Part shown: piece by piece, positions 7,496 to 13,933 of the stretch
Layout of the letters: each line of letters opens with the position of its first letter
How positions within the stretch are numbered: position 1 is the stretch's first letter
DNA from: Candidatus Omnitrophota bacterium
GTDB taxonomy: Bacteria > Omnitrophota > Gorgyraeia > 2-02-FULL-51-18
Direction of reading: 5' to 3'
Assembly: GCA_022072175.1 (NCBI GenBank)
Contig: JAJVIE010000005.1
Span: forward strand, 1 to 34,298
Length of the DNA stretch: 34,298 nucleotides
Translations under genes and position numbers: made by a program
The notes under the pieces: model-generated
What the model was told of the DNA's origin: nothing
Database searches by the model: none
Seen by the model: the letters and a program-made list of their open reading frames with translations, nothing else

Positions 7496-8168
7496 AATCG
7501 CCTTGTGCAACCTTATAAAATCCAGTAAGCCCTCTGGGAGTAGGGAAGTGGAAGGGGCGGGCCTTGCCATCTTTAACTAACTTAATCATTTCTTTTGGCA
7601 GCTTGCCATACGGCCATGCAAAACCATGTTCTTCATTTGGTATTTGGTGCATGTGTCTATGAAGGTCGTGAATAAATATATATCCGCCTTCATCGAGGTA
7701 ATCCCAAAACTTTAGAAACTCTGCAAAGCGTGTTTGTGGCTCTGTATCAAGAAGTATGAGCTGATAGTTGCTTTCTGGTATAAGGTCTTTAACATCACCG
7801 AACTTACAATATACTATTTCATCTGCACTACCAGTACCACCCAAACCTAGTGATTGCATTCTTTTGCATGCTACTTGATGTATTTCTGGCAAGAACTCAA
7901 CAGTTGTCATCGTACCCACGCCATTATCTTTTAGAGCCATGCCCATGTATGCAGCGCCGATACCCCAATGCGTACCAGTTTCAAGCACACGATTTGGTTT
8001 AAGTAAGCGGGTAATGGCATATAAGAATTCGCCCGTTTCAATTTCAATACCAGCATCATTAAACGAGCTGTAGCCCTGCCTTCGTTCATTAAATGGCTCG
8101 CTCCAGTATCCCTCATTATGTCTTGAAAGGGTAGGATCAAGTTCGAGTAATCTTTTTGTTATATCCAT
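7485..8168 (-). CDS. SAM-dependent methyltransferase
   Basis: A 227-residue class I methyltransferase. Motif I is VLETGTHWGIGAAYMGMAL (residues 61-79), an acidic residue ends the next strand (TTVEFLPE, E91), LILLDTEP gives the motif IV aspartate D141, and GGYIFIHDLHRH follows at 161-172. The HDLHRH motif resembles small-molecule or sugar O-methyltransferases of the Methyltransf_24 type, not DNA methyltransferases, since no NPPY or PC motif is present. Among glycosyltransferases it most plausibly methylates a sugar hydroxyl and may cap a glycan. It lies one base after the upstream gene stop, in the middle of the island. Confidence 0.78.
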   Translation of the reverse strand: MDITKRLLELDPTLSRHNEGYWSEPFNERRQGYSSFNDAGIEIETGEFLYAITRLLKPNRVLETGTHWGIGAAYMGMALKDNGVGTMTTVEFLPEIHQVACKRMQSLGLGGTGSADEIVYCKFGDVKDLIPESNYQLILLDTEPQTRFAEFLKFWDYLDEGGYIFIHDLHRHMHQIPNEEHGFAWPYGKLPKEMIKLVKDGKARPFHFPTPRGLTGFYKVAQGDYVW

Positions 8169-8169
8169 G

Positions 8170-9162
8170 TTAAACGCCTAAAAACTCCTTCCATTGTTTT
8201 TTAACTATATCTTTACCAAAATACTCAAGTGCTAGTTGCCTTCCAGAACGGCTTATGCGCTTTGCAAAGCTATGACTTGCTGTAAGCTGTCTAATGTATT
8301 CTTGCAGTTCTTCAATGGAATCAGCACAAAAGCCATTTTCCCCATTTTTTATAATGCTAGGCACTTCGTAGGTGTCTGGCGCTATATTAAGGCTTTCTGC
8401 GAACCTCTTACCAATAGCCACAACAGGCACACCCGTCATTAAGGCTTCCATGAAGTTAAGAGTATAGCAAGCTGGCTGTGAGTGGGTATAGAAGTATGCC
8501 CGTGCAGATTTTAAGCGCTCTTTCATTTCTTCATAGTTTAGAAAGCCACCAGATAGGGGAGTATGTTCGTTCTTTGTGCCATACAACATCATGCTTGGTA
8601 TACCCTCTGCAACCTTCATAAAGGTGTCGTAATTCACAAATTCGCCCCTGTTCTTCATGTCCTGCGAAATAGTAATGACATCTTGGCTATTCCCGTTCCA
8701 ATCCTTAAACTCATCAGGGTCTTTGTAGAATCGAATAACAGCATCTTCACCACAATATGATTGTAGATTTCGTTCAAAAGGGGAGTATCTTACAATCTGC
8801 ATGCCTTGATTCTTGAAGGGGAGCATTTGCAGTTCATGTTTCTTTGTTGATTGCCCTATAGTGCGCCATATAACACGCTTACCCTTAAATAATTCCCAAT
8901 TCTGCACAATCCAGTCTGTAACGTGCATGATAACGATAACATCGAACTGATCCATGAATTCTTTAGTAAGCGCATCACGGGGAGGGGCTTTATCAAGCAT
9001 TTCTTGGCTCACCACATGACCTAGGGCTGGTCTAATTGGGTCTATGGGTTCTTGAGGACGGACATACGAACCAAAAGAAAAGTAATCAATTCCTAGTTCT
9101 TCAAAGATTTTTAGTTCATCATATTCTAAAATTGCATGACACGAAAAGTATGCTAGTTTCAT
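8170..9162 (-). CDS. GT-B-type glycosyltransferase (330 aa)
   Basis: The protein begins MKLAYFSCHAILEYDELKIF, a GT-B N-terminal strand-helix start, and contains DQFDVIVIMHVTDWI near 71-85 and KRVIWRTIGQS near 95-105. The C-terminal domain has ARAYFYTHSQPACYTLNFME (residues 220-239) with an acidic E239, then ALMTGVPVVAIG, the group 1/GT4 donor-binding pattern. Overall architecture resembles the 4553-5620 protein; the two may be distant paralogues. The start lies one base after the stop of the upstream CxxC protein. Substrate unknown. Confidence 0.75.
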   Translation of the reverse strand: MKLAYFSCHAILEYDELKIFEELGIDYFSFGSYVRPQEPIDPIRPALGHVVSQEMLDKAPPRDALTKEFMDQFDVIVIMHVTDWIVQNWELFKGKRVIWRTIGQSTKKHELQMLPFKNQGMQIVRYSPFERNLQSYCGEDAVIRFYKDPDEFKDWNGNSQDVITISQDMKNRGEFVNYDTFMKVAEGIPSMMLYGTKNEHTPLSGGFLNYEEMKERLKSARAYFYTHSQPACYTLNFMEALMTGVPVVAIGKRFAESLNIAPDTYEVPSIIKNGENGFCADSIEELQEYIRQLTASHSFAKRISRSGRQLALEYFGKDIVKKQWKEFLGV

Positions 9163-9163
9163 A

Positions 9164-9412
9164 TTAGTTTGTTTTTATAACTTGTTCTTTAACTTCCTTC
9201 ATTTCGCTAATTGGGTCGTCAGTATAATCTTCATCCGAAAAGTCCACACACGGAAACTTGCGCTTAATGTCGTGTGCAATGATTCTATTTACCTCATGTT
9301 CGCTCAATCTTGAATCAAACTGTACGGTACTATCGCACTTGTCACAATGAAAGCGATCTTTGCCAACTGGTGTTGGTGGTGTCCATATCATGCGCTTAAA
9401 ATAGTGGCTCAT
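9164..9412 (-). CDS. Small CxxC protein in the glycosyltransferase island
   Basis: An 82-residue protein with a single CDKC knuckle at residues 23-26 preceded by FH and followed by a helix with further histidines, then an acidic DFSDEDYTDD stretch and a basic end. A zinc ion could be bound by the two cysteines plus histidines, but a complete four-ligand set is not certain. It is coupled to the upstream glycosyltransferase by ATGA and lies two bases before the next one. I do not recognise the family. Confidence 0.65.
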   Translation of the reverse strand: MSHYFKRMIWTPPTPVGKDRFHCDKCDSTVQFDSRLSEHEVNRIIAHDIKRKFPCVDFSDEDYTDDPISEMKEVKEQVIKTN

Positions 9413-10539
9413 ACTACTGGTTCTAGGTCTTTTTGTATTTCTTTTAACCGTTTAGCCATCTGTTGACCAACAGCTTTGAAACTAAACTTTTCTTTAACAA
9501 TGTCTGCACCAATAACACCTGTATATTTCTTACTACCATGATTATATGCTTTTCGCATAGCTTCTTGCAATCCCGCAATATCAATTTCAGCCCACTTTTG
9601 TTGCATGGTGTACCAATTAGGGTTGCGATCTGTTTGAACACGGACAAGGCTATAATCAATAAGCTGTACATCTTTTGCTTTTCCGATATATTCATGCACA
9701 CCGCCACAATTTGTTGATATGACAGGCTTATTCATAAGCATAGCTTCCATCTGGGGAATGCCCCACCCTTCGCCCCTGTGGGCTGATACAAAGCAGTCAA
9801 ATGATCTGTGGAATCTGTACATTTGGCTACGATTTAGAAGGTTTGAGTAGATATAGACAGGCGCATAGCTAGAAAGCCCCAATTCGTGTTTGACTTGCAT
9901 TATCTGTTTCTTTATAAGCTGTTTCTTTTCTGGCCTAAAGTTGTCAACATACGTTTTGATTGTCAGCGAAACCTTATCATCAGCTCCGAACTCTTGCCAG
10001 TAGGCTTTAAGTAGCGCCTTGGGGTTTTTGCGTTCAGTCCATTCAAATATAGAATAAAACTTAAATCCGTCACGATCAGCAGCCGTGAGGTATGGCTTAA
10101 AGGATAGGGGATCAATGCTCGTATCAATCGCTTCTGGGATTATGTAGACGGGCTTTGTTACGCCAGACTTTATAATACATTGCCTGTTATGCTCCGATCC
10201 TGTCCATATTTCATCCAATAGCTGCACATTCTGTGCAAAATCAAGTGGTAGCTGGTCTGTTTCCCAAAACACCCGCCCTATATGATATATGCCTTCTTCA
10301 AAGTATTGAGGGTATATATTGGGCGTTATGTGCAATATCTTGATCTTGTAGCCAATATCTTTGTTTTCAAGGCTTCTTGCAAGCTCGCCCAATTCACCAT
10401 AGTCTGCAAGCTCATGTGTGAAGCGTGGTAGCTGTGTGGTCACATTAACGCCAGCATTAACCAATGCAGCTATATCGTGCCTGTTAGCCTCACCGTAGCC
10501 TGAGTAGTCTAGTGCTGATCCGCAATATCGTATCTTCAT
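9409..10539 (-). CDS. Glycosyltransferase family 4-like (376 aa)
   Basis: A full-length GT-B enzyme. The N-terminal domain opens MKIRYCGSALDYSGYGEANR with the donor-side glycine-rich loop of GT4 proteins, followed by IYHIGRVFWETDQLP and IWTGSEHNRQ. The C-terminal domain has FKFYSIFEWTERKNPKALL and the diagnostic EX7E element FVSAHRGEGWGIPQMEAM (E257 and E265), then NKPVISTNCGG. These enzymes transfer sugars from nucleotide donors with retention. It is coupled at both ends by ATGA overlaps (zinc-ribbon gene upstream, CxxC gene downstream). It is one of the two clearest GT4 members of the island. Confidence 0.9.
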   Translation of the reverse strand: MKIRYCGSALDYSGYGEANRHDIAALVNAGVNVTTQLPRFTHELADYGELGELARSLENKDIGYKIKILHITPNIYPQYFEEGIYHIGRVFWETDQLPLDFAQNVQLLDEIWTGSEHNRQCIIKSGVTKPVYIIPEAIDTSIDPLSFKPYLTAADRDGFKFYSIFEWTERKNPKALLKAYWQEFGADDKVSLTIKTYVDNFRPEKKQLIKKQIMQVKHELGLSSYAPVYIYSNLLNRSQMYRFHRSFDCFVSAHRGEGWGIPQMEAMLMNKPVISTNCGGVHEYIGKAKDVQLIDYSLVRVQTDRNPNWYTMQQKWAEIDIAGLQEAMRKAYNHGSKKYTGVIGADIVKEKFSFKAVGQQMAKRLKEIQKDLEPVV

Positions 10540-10700
10540 AGTGTTTTGTAATTATCTTCTTTCTGTAATTCAATGACACGCTTACAGTTTTTGCATTCAA
10601 CCTGTACGCCAAGCATCTTATTAGATGTTTCAATGGCTGTTTCTGTACATGCTGTACATTGGTACGCATATTTTAGTTTGGGTTCTATTTTTTTATCCAT
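10536..10700 (-). CDS. Zinc-ribbon microprotein (54 aa)
   Basis: This short gene fills the gap between two GT4 genes. The ATG at 10700 lies eight bases after AAAAAGGGGG, one of the strongest ribosome-binding sites in the window, and the stop overlaps the next start as ATGA. The protein MDKKIEPKLKYAYQC continues with CTAC and CKNC pairs (residues 15-18 and 36-39), a complete four-cysteine ribbon. Strong initiation suggests it is made in quantity. A role in RNA binding or in a glycosyltransferase complex is possible; neither is shown. Confidence 0.78.
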   Translation of the reverse strand: MDKKIEPKLKYAYQCTACTETAIETSNKMLGVQVECKNCKRVIELQKEDNYKTL

Positions 10701-10716
10701 AGTCATCACCCCCTTT

Positions 10717-11910
10717 TTAAGTAATCTGCTCTAAGTGTAGAACATTTTTTACTTTCCGTTCAGGGATTGGACGGCTTAAAATATCATCAATAACTTCTTT
10801 TAATCGTTTGGCTGTTTCTGTGGCTGTAAACTTCTTCACATACTCAGATGCTAACAAACCCTTCTTTCGTGCCTCTTTCTGGTGTTCATACACATATCGC
10901 ATTTTCTTGCGGAGGTTATCAACGCTACATTTGACCATAGTACCCACATCTTCACCTTTGTATTTACTGTATAAGGCTGGACAAGTACCCTCAACCTCTA
11001 CTTCATACATACATTCATCATTAAAATACTCTGCAATGCCATGAGCATTAGGCACTATCGCTGGAATACCTGTAGCCATAGCCTCAAGCGGGGTGATACC
11101 AAACCCCTCACCCCTAGATGGAAAGACGAAGCAATCGGCATCCTTTAACATTTCGTGCATTTGTTTTTTTGTGTATCTGCCCTGTATAACGTCAATGTTT
11201 GGGTATTGTGATTTCAATAGTGGAAAGGGGAGTGATTTACGGGTGGTTTTGAATATCATGCGCACATTGTCATCACCCTTAAATTCTTGCTTAAACGCTT
11301 CAAAGACCTCACTAAACCCTTTACGCATATTGAACGCATCATAATGCAAAAAGGTGAATATCTTGCGCTTTTCTGGGCGCTCAATAAGCGTATACGTCTT
11401 TTCATCATAGCCCAAATGTACGACTTGTGAATCAAAACCAGCATCTTGAAATGCCTTTTGGCAGAATTTCGAGGGGACAAGTATTAAATCAGCAGATTCA
11501 AGGTAGTCTTTCCAGTCATCAGGAATGCGGGTAGATTCAAACATGGTGTAAAGTATCTTGTAGGGAGTATCAATAGCAAGTATCGAATAGGGATGATGAA
11601 ACAATATAGCGATCTTTTGACCATCATCACGGTAGGCAACATGCACACCAAGCCCCTCAAGCGCTTTGGTAAGGTTTGCTGCTGCCATACTATAGCCATC
11701 CGCTTGTTCTTGTGATACAGAGTTAAAATACACACCCTTATCTATTTCCTCTGCATGGTTCATCTGATAAAAGATTCGCTCCTTTTCCTTTATAAAATCT
11801 TCTTCTTCTTGCTTTGATATTTTTTCAAATCCTTGCTGTGACAGCCAGTATTCGTATTTATCATCTGGGATAGCAACTATTCTACCTGCTGGGTTTTTTA
11901 AGTATGGCAT
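10717..11910 (-). CDS. Glycosyltransferase family 4-like with N-terminal extension (397 aa)
   Basis: Residues 1-48 form an extra module (MPYLKNPAGRIVAIPDDKYE, then a glutamate/lysine-rich helix) not normal for GT4. The catalytic part has KGVYFNSVSQEQADGYSMA, FESTRIPDDW, LVPSKFCQKAF, a glycine/lysine RKGF loop near 196-199 and the EX7E element CFVFPSRGEGFGITPLEAM (E268 and E276) followed by ATGIPAIVP. It is therefore a retaining GT-B transferase. It is the first transferase of the island in transcription order, starting inside the end of the small membrane protein gene. The N-terminal module might target it to a virion or membrane partner; this is inference. Confidence 0.9.
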   Translation of the reverse strand: MPYLKNPAGRIVAIPDDKYEYWLSQQGFEKISKQEEEDFIKEKERIFYQMNHAEEIDKGVYFNSVSQEQADGYSMAAANLTKALEGLGVHVAYRDDGQKIAILFHHPYSILAIDTPYKILYTMFESTRIPDDWKDYLESADLILVPSKFCQKAFQDAGFDSQVVHLGYDEKTYTLIERPEKRKIFTFLHYDAFNMRKGFSEVFEAFKQEFKGDDNVRMIFKTTRKSLPFPLLKSQYPNIDVIQGRYTKKQMHEMLKDADCFVFPSRGEGFGITPLEAMATGIPAIVPNAHGIAEYFNDECMYEVEVEGTCPALYSKYKGEDVGTMVKCSVDNLRKKMRYVYEHQKEARKKGLLASEYVKKFTATETAKRLKEVIDDILSRPIPERKVKNVLHLEQIT

Positions 11911-12073
11911 CGTAAAGCTCTTTCAAACTTATATCTATAACGATTAAGGCTACTACAACGGCAATGAAGGGCCAGAATAGAACAATAAAGAGGGGAGGCA
12001 TAAGAGGTTCGTTTTTGTACATCTTGTACGAAATTACAAGCCCAATAACTATGTATGCGACAAATCCTATCAT
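11882..12073 (-). CDS. Small two-helix membrane protein, first gene of the island
   Basis: From the ATG at 12073 the 63-residue protein has two hydrophobic helices (MIGFVAYIVIGLVISYKMYK and a second around residues 25-45, PLFIVLFWPFIAVVVALIVI) and a short basic tail. A GTG reading to 12130 would run into the hairpin after the coat gene and is rejected. Its last 29 bases overlap the first GT4 gene. A candidate extended -10 element lies seven bases before the ATG. It could anchor the glycosylation enzymes or flip a lipid-linked sugar, but at this size it may simply be a holin-like or unknown membrane protein. Confidence 0.62.
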   Translation of the reverse strand: MIGFVAYIVIGLVISYKMYKNEPLMPPLFIVLFWPFIAVVVALIVIDISLKELYDAILKKPSR

Positions 12074-12080
12074 ACGAAAA

Positions 12081-12110
12081 AGTATATCAGAAAGGTAGCG
12101 AGTGGTGCAA
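12081..12110 (-). promoter_or_regulatory. Candidate promoter of the glycosylation island (extended -10)
   Basis: On the coding strand TGATATACT forms an extended -10 (TG-N-TATACT at 12081-12086), with a weak -35 TTGCAC at 12105-12110 and an 18-base spacer. The -10 ends seven bases before the ATG at 12073, so the transcript would begin at or next to the start codon. The -35 lies inside the hairpin that follows the coat gene. Predicted from sequence only. Confidence 0.45.
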
Positions 12111-12131
12111 GAAGCGTGAACCTCTTGCACC
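12104..12131 (-). terminator. Strong hairpin after the coat gene (attenuator or processing site)
   Basis: A perfect nine-base inverted repeat (GGTGCAAGA and TCTTGCACC) with a ten-base loop begins 22 bases after the coat stop codon. No U-tract follows directly, so it is not a textbook terminator; it could stabilise the coat mRNA 3' end, mark processing, or attenuate read-through into the glycosyltransferases. Confidence 0.5.
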
Positions 12132-12153
12132 TACCCACCTTGCGAACCAACTA

Positions 12154-13068
12154 TTAGTTAGATTCGACTTCAAGAACTCTGCGCTGATCCAATACTGCGA
12201 CACCAAAAAGGACATCAACAGTAAGTTCGTGCGCTCCAAGCTCGTGATTGTAGCTGAATAGTGAACGAAGTGAAATACCAAGTTCAGCATCAGAAACAAC
12301 CGCACCCCTAGTGCCTAAATCGGCTGCTGGGAGTGGCAACGGACGGCTAGCAAGGATCAAACCATCACGGGTGTAAGCCAAGTTGTGATAAGCAACTGGT
12401 GAACCAGAAGTATCAACAAGTTGGGATTCGTGAATATCAATACCATAGGTACGGATAACCTGCCCCTGAGTGATTGCACCTGCATCACCTCTAGCATCGA
12501 ATCGTGTGTATTTATCCACTTCAAGAAGTTCATTAAACATCGTAGGATCACAATAAAGGTATCGCTGTTCTGTTCTTGGGACTTTTTGATCTGTGAAGTA
12601 TTTACGAATTCTAAGCATAGAGGCATCCTTTGTTGCATCGCTGGTCTTATCAAACGTCACCGTGTTGTTGATGGACGGATGAAGTTCGGTAAGTGCTGTT
12701 TCGACAGCCTCAGCAAGAGCAATAGCAGCATCACGACCATAAGCGGCAAGAGTGTCTTGGTTTTCCAAGACTTTAGTCACATCGTCAATAGGCAATGTAA
12801 CTTCTTTGTGCTTGTTCAGCGTAACAGTCGTGTTAGTACCTGTTGGATTCTGTCGAGTGAAAGCTGAACCCTGCGACTTATCGTTAGCAGAAACAGCACC
12901 CGTCTTAGGAATCGAAAGGACTTGACCAAATGTAGCTGTGGTGTAATCTGTGTTCTTTGCGACTGTGCGAGCAAGATTCAAATAGGACTTGAAAGCGCTA
13001 AGTGTTTCTTGTGATACAACAGTAGGAATATAAACTGCGTTAGTTGTGTTATTAAGTACGTTTACCAT
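12154..13068 (-). CDS. Major capsid (coat) protein, P22-like
   Basis: A 304-residue protein with the P22 coat-like pattern: IPTVVSQETLSAFKSYLNLA at the start, FGQVLSIPKTGAVSAND, a central ALAEAVETALTELHPS helix, RYLYCDPTMFNELLEVDKYT and GIDIHESQLVDTSG, with a C-terminal ELTVDVLFGVAVLDQRRVL strand. The HK97 fold is known for this family. The ATG is preceded by GAAAGGGGGTGA, the strong site shared with the tail tube and holin-like genes, as fits the most abundant virion protein. It follows the scaffold and is followed by a hairpin and then the glycosylation island. Its Thr/Ser/Asn-rich loops near residues 65-90 are possible glycan acceptors, which is inference. Confidence 0.88.
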   Translation of the reverse strand: MVNVLNNTTNAVYIPTVVSQETLSAFKSYLNLARTVAKNTDYTTATFGQVLSIPKTGAVSANDKSQGSAFTRQNPTGTNTTVTLNKHKEVTLPIDDVTKVLENQDTLAAYGRDAAIALAEAVETALTELHPSINNTVTFDKTSDATKDASMLRIRKYFTDQKVPRTEQRYLYCDPTMFNELLEVDKYTRFDARGDAGAITQGQVIRTYGIDIHESQLVDTSGSPVAYHNLAYTRDGLILASRPLPLPAADLGTRGAVVSDAELGISLRSLFSYNHELGAHELTVDVLFGVAVLDQRRVLEVESN

Positions 13069-13156
13069 GTTCTATAATTCACCCCCTTTCATTGAACTAA
13101 ATCAATAAATTTTGTGCCTATTAAAAGGCTAAAGGATCAAACTATAGAACAGCAAA

Positions 13157-13837
13157 CTATTTACCGCTGAGGTCGTCAACAATAGTCCCTGATTTATATG
13201 CTTCCACAATTTCGTCTTTGTGTTCAGCGTAAAACTTTGGGTCTTGTATCTGGCTCATTGTAAACCGTTTAGCTGGAGCAGTAGGGTTGGTTGGGTTAGC
13301 ACCCGATCCTAAGCTAGGTGTCGTGCTGTCGCCCTTGAGGTATGGCTTACTTTCAAGAAGTTTTGCTACGGCCTCATCAACGCCAGTCAAATTGCCCTGA
13401 TCATCTGTTTGTATTCCACTTCTATCAAGAAGTGCCAATACATCAGTAGGATCAGCTACACCGTGCTTAGATGCTGCTAACGCAATACGATTATTCAAAG
13501 ATTCTTGCTTAAAACGATTTTCAAGTTCATCTGCTCGCTGTTTTTCTTTTTCAGCTAGCTCTTGGTATCTTTTTTCTTCTTCTAATTTCTTTTTTTCGTT
13601 TTCTTCAAGGTCTTTTTCGTATTTATCAGCCCTCTTAGCTCGATCATTTAGGCTTTTAATGCGTGGATGATTCCATAGCCTTCTATCTTCAAGAACTTTT
13701 GAAAAGTCCTCATCAGAAATGCTAGAAGGATCAAATCCAGTTGGTTCAGACGTACCGTTTTTTGATGGGTCGTTCCCACCGTCTGCACCCTTATTGTTAA
13801 TGTCTGTTGGTTCTGGTGAACCGTCTGGTTGTGGCAT
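13157..13837 (-). CDS. Capsid scaffolding protein
   Basis: A 226-residue, low-complexity acidic protein: a disordered Gly/Asp/Pro-rich N-terminus, a long charged coiled coil around residues 60-120 (KRADKYEKDLEENEKKKLEE), then a hydrophobic helix pair (LNNRIALAASKHGVADPTDV) and a disordered Thr/Pro linker before a short helical end with FTMSQIQDPKFYAEHKDEIV. This is the classic scaffold (GP20-like) layout, which guides procapsid assembly and is expelled or cleaved afterwards. It sits directly before the coat gene and after the MuF-type gene, and is preceded by a strong promoter at 13899-13927, so scaffold and coat probably form an extra transcription unit. Confidence 0.85.
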   Translation of the reverse strand: MPQPDGSPEPTDINNKGADGGNDPSKNGTSEPTGFDPSSISDEDFSKVLEDRRLWNHPRIKSLNDRAKRADKYEKDLEENEKKKLEEEKRYQELAEKEKQRADELENRFKQESLNNRIALAASKHGVADPTDVLALLDRSGIQTDDQGNLTGVDEAVAKLLESKPYLKGDSTTPSLGSGANPTNPTAPAKRFTMSQIQDPKFYAEHKDEIVEAYKSGTIVDDLSGK

Positions 13838-13898
13838 AGTCTTTTGAAACGCCTTTTAACGTGAGCTACACGGAAAAAGACTAAATGCTAATATGCTC

Positions 13899-13927
13899 AT
13901 TATGAACACATAAAATCGTTTTGTCAA
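13899..13927 (-). promoter_or_regulatory. Strong promoter before scaffold and coat genes
   Basis: A perfect -35 TTGACA (13922-13927), a 17-base spacer and CATAAT as -10 (13899-13904). The predicted start is about 55 bases before the scaffold ATG, leaving room for the AAAAGGCG site. The upstream AATACTAG matches in part the AAATACCAC box shared by the early promoters of this phage. It fits a need for extra coat and scaffold transcript. Confidence 0.75.
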
Positions 13928-13933
13928 CTAGTA

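Noticed and set aside
4553-12073. Glycosyltransferase island as a DNA hypermodification system
   Set aside because: No hydroxymethylase, thymidylate synthase-like enzyme or DNA methyltransferase motif is present in the window, and the methyltransferase looks small-molecule-type. It cannot be excluded for genes outside the window.
13090-13150. Terminator between scaffold and coat genes (GCCT/AGGC repeat)
   Set aside because: The stem is only four pairs, lacks a U-tract, and coat and scaffold are expected to be co-transcribed.
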